A stretch of 40,458 nucleotides of DNA from an uncultured Bacteroidia bacterium (GTDB lineage Bacteria > Bacteroidota > Bacteroidia > Bacteroidales > F082), in assembly GCA_902767725.1 (NCBI GenBank), contig CACXIM010000019.1:1-40458 (forward strand), read 5' to 3'. The translations under genes were made by a program, and so were the position numbers. The number at the start of each line of letters is the position of its first letter. Within the stretch, counting starts at the first letter, position 1. Below the pieces are notes generated by a model that worked only from the letters and a program-made list of their open reading frames with translations, searched no databases and was not told where the DNA came from. Shown here one piece after another: positions 39,857 to 40,458 of this stretch.

Positions 39857-40149
39857 TCTTTTGTCTCAATTAGATAGATGACTTCGTTGTCGCGCTTCAT
39901 CAAATACTGTTCGCGGGCCACTTTTTCCATGGTGGTAGTGTCGGTTTGCAAGGCCTCAAGATAAGCCTTGCTTTCAGGTACCAGCTTTTCGTAGTATTCG
40001 ATCTGCTGTTTCTTGTCTTTCAGTGAGCGGTTTAGTTTGAATTGGTCAAAGAGGTTGAACTGGTCGATGAAGAGGATGACAATCAGAAACAGCAATGTGG
40101 CGTACACGTAGCGGTTGTTGAGTTTGCGTATGACTTCCCTAAAGGTCAT
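39853..40149 (-). CDS. divIC: Septum formation initiator, FtsB/DivIC family
   Basis: 98 residues from MTFREVIRKLNNRYVY. The longer frame opening at 40176 overlaps the -7 element at 40174, so it is not used. One membrane helix (YATLLFLIVILFIDQFNLF, about 16-34) is followed by a coiled coil (LKDKKQQIEYYEKLVPESKAYLEAL) and the conserved tail TMEKVAREQYLMKRDNEVIYLI. DivIC/FtsB forms the FtsQLB-type complex that triggers septal peptidoglycan synthesis. It leads a four-gene operon. Confidence 0.85.
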   Translation of the reverse strand: MTFREVIRKLNNRYVYATLLFLIVILFIDQFNLFDQFKLNRSLKDKKQQIEYYEKLVPESKAYLEALQTDTTTMEKVAREQYLMKRDNEVIYLIETKE

Positions 40150-40173
40150 AAGGTCTTTGTGTTTTTCAGTGTG

Positions 40174-40181
40174 CAAAGGTA
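40174..40181 (-). promoter_or_regulatory. Promoter -7 element for the divIC operon
   Basis: TACCTTTG followed by CACAC on the minus strand, 25 nt before the ATG at 40149. Confidence 0.65.
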
Positions 40182-40214
40182 ATATATTTCGATAAATGCG
40201 ATGAGCTTTTTTCT

Positions 40215-40222
40215 TATTTTTG
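40215..40222 (+). promoter_or_regulatory. Promoter -7 element for ridA
   Basis: TATTTTTG followed by CGC, about 52 nt before the ATG at 40274. It is divergent from the divIC promoter. Confidence 0.65.
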
Positions 40223-40273
40223 CGCTCACAAATCCAATAAAGTTATCAACAATAATTCAAAACCCCTGTAATC

Positions 40274-40458
40274 ATGAAAAAAGCAATTGCAACAACAAAG
40301 GCTCCCGGAGCTATCGGACCTTACAGTCAGGCTGTTGAAGCCAACGGAATGGTGTTTATCTCGGGTCAGCTGCCCATCAATCCTGCCACGGGCGAGATGC
40401 CTGAAGGCGTCACCGCCCAGACCGAGCAGAGCATGAAGAACCTTGAGGCCATCCTCAA
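40274..40458 (+). CDS. ridA: RidA-family enamine/imine deaminase, 3'-partial
   Basis: The first 61 residues are present before the window ends. MKKAIATTKAPGAIGPYSQA, then MVFISGQLPINPATGEMP, then QTEQSMKNLEAIL match RidA/YjgF closely. RidA hydrolyses reactive enamine and imine intermediates such as 2-aminoacrylate made by PLP enzymes. The full protein should be about 125 residues. Confidence 0.93.
   Translation, partial: MKKAIATTKAPGAIGPYSQAVEANGMVFISGQLPINPATGEMPEGVTAQTEQSMKNLEAIL

Overview
The window looks like a chromosomal segment of a host-associated type of Bacteroidales (phylum Bacteroidota). The evidence is the repeated promoter -7 element TAnnTTTG, usually as TATTTTTGCA or TATCTTTGCA, together with family content typical of this order: BACON domains, a type IX secretion C-terminal sorting domain, a fimbrillin-like lipoprotein, a LytS/LytTR two-component pair, a CarboxypepD_reg/DUF5686 outer-membrane protein, a lipoprotein-type LptC and a Bacteroidota-type tyrosine integrase. 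I cannot name the genus from sequence alone.

Layout. 1-3.9 kb: ornithine aminotransferase, broken by a short internal deletion and open at the left edge, then an lnt-dus pair on the minus strand. 3.9-7.9 kb: a RiPP-like cassette made of an HPr-kinase-like kinase, an S26-type Ser/His peptidase, a PqqD-like protein and a nucleotidyltransferase, followed by a 44-residue candidate precursor peptide with its own promoter and a fimbrillin-like lipoprotein. 8.0-15.4 kb: tRNA-Phe, then an envelope block of outer-membrane barrel, TPR protein, LptC, CNNM/CorC transporter and PpiD. 15.4-23.7 kb: a six-BACON lipoprotein, a C69 dipeptidase, a small barrel protein, HemW with palindromic DNA inserted in frame, a T9SS cargo protein with FG-GAP repeats, and an aquaporin. 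23.7-30.3 kb: a tolC-macA-macB-permease efflux operon with its own sensor kinase and LytTR regulator; macA and the macB ATPase gene each carry a short frameshifting deletion. 30.4-36.1 kb: a 5.6 kb integrative element in the 3' end of tRNA-Lys(CTT), bounded by 14-bp direct repeats, with integrase, an excisionase-like protein, an HTH protein, four unrecognised proteins, terminal direct repeats and an iteron-like AT-rich region. 36.1-40.5 kb: an operon of divIC, a DUF5686 protein, apbE and a zinc-ribbon protein, then the start of ridA.

The items most worth a second look are three. The 3.9-6.9 kb cassette has kinase, protease, carrier and nucleotidyltransferase beside a candidate precursor, but no recognisable cyclase. 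The compact tRNA-Lys element has unknown cargo and paired hairpin repeats. Three separate genes lack about 46, 74 and 85-90 nt internally, which could be real decay or a systematic assembly fault.
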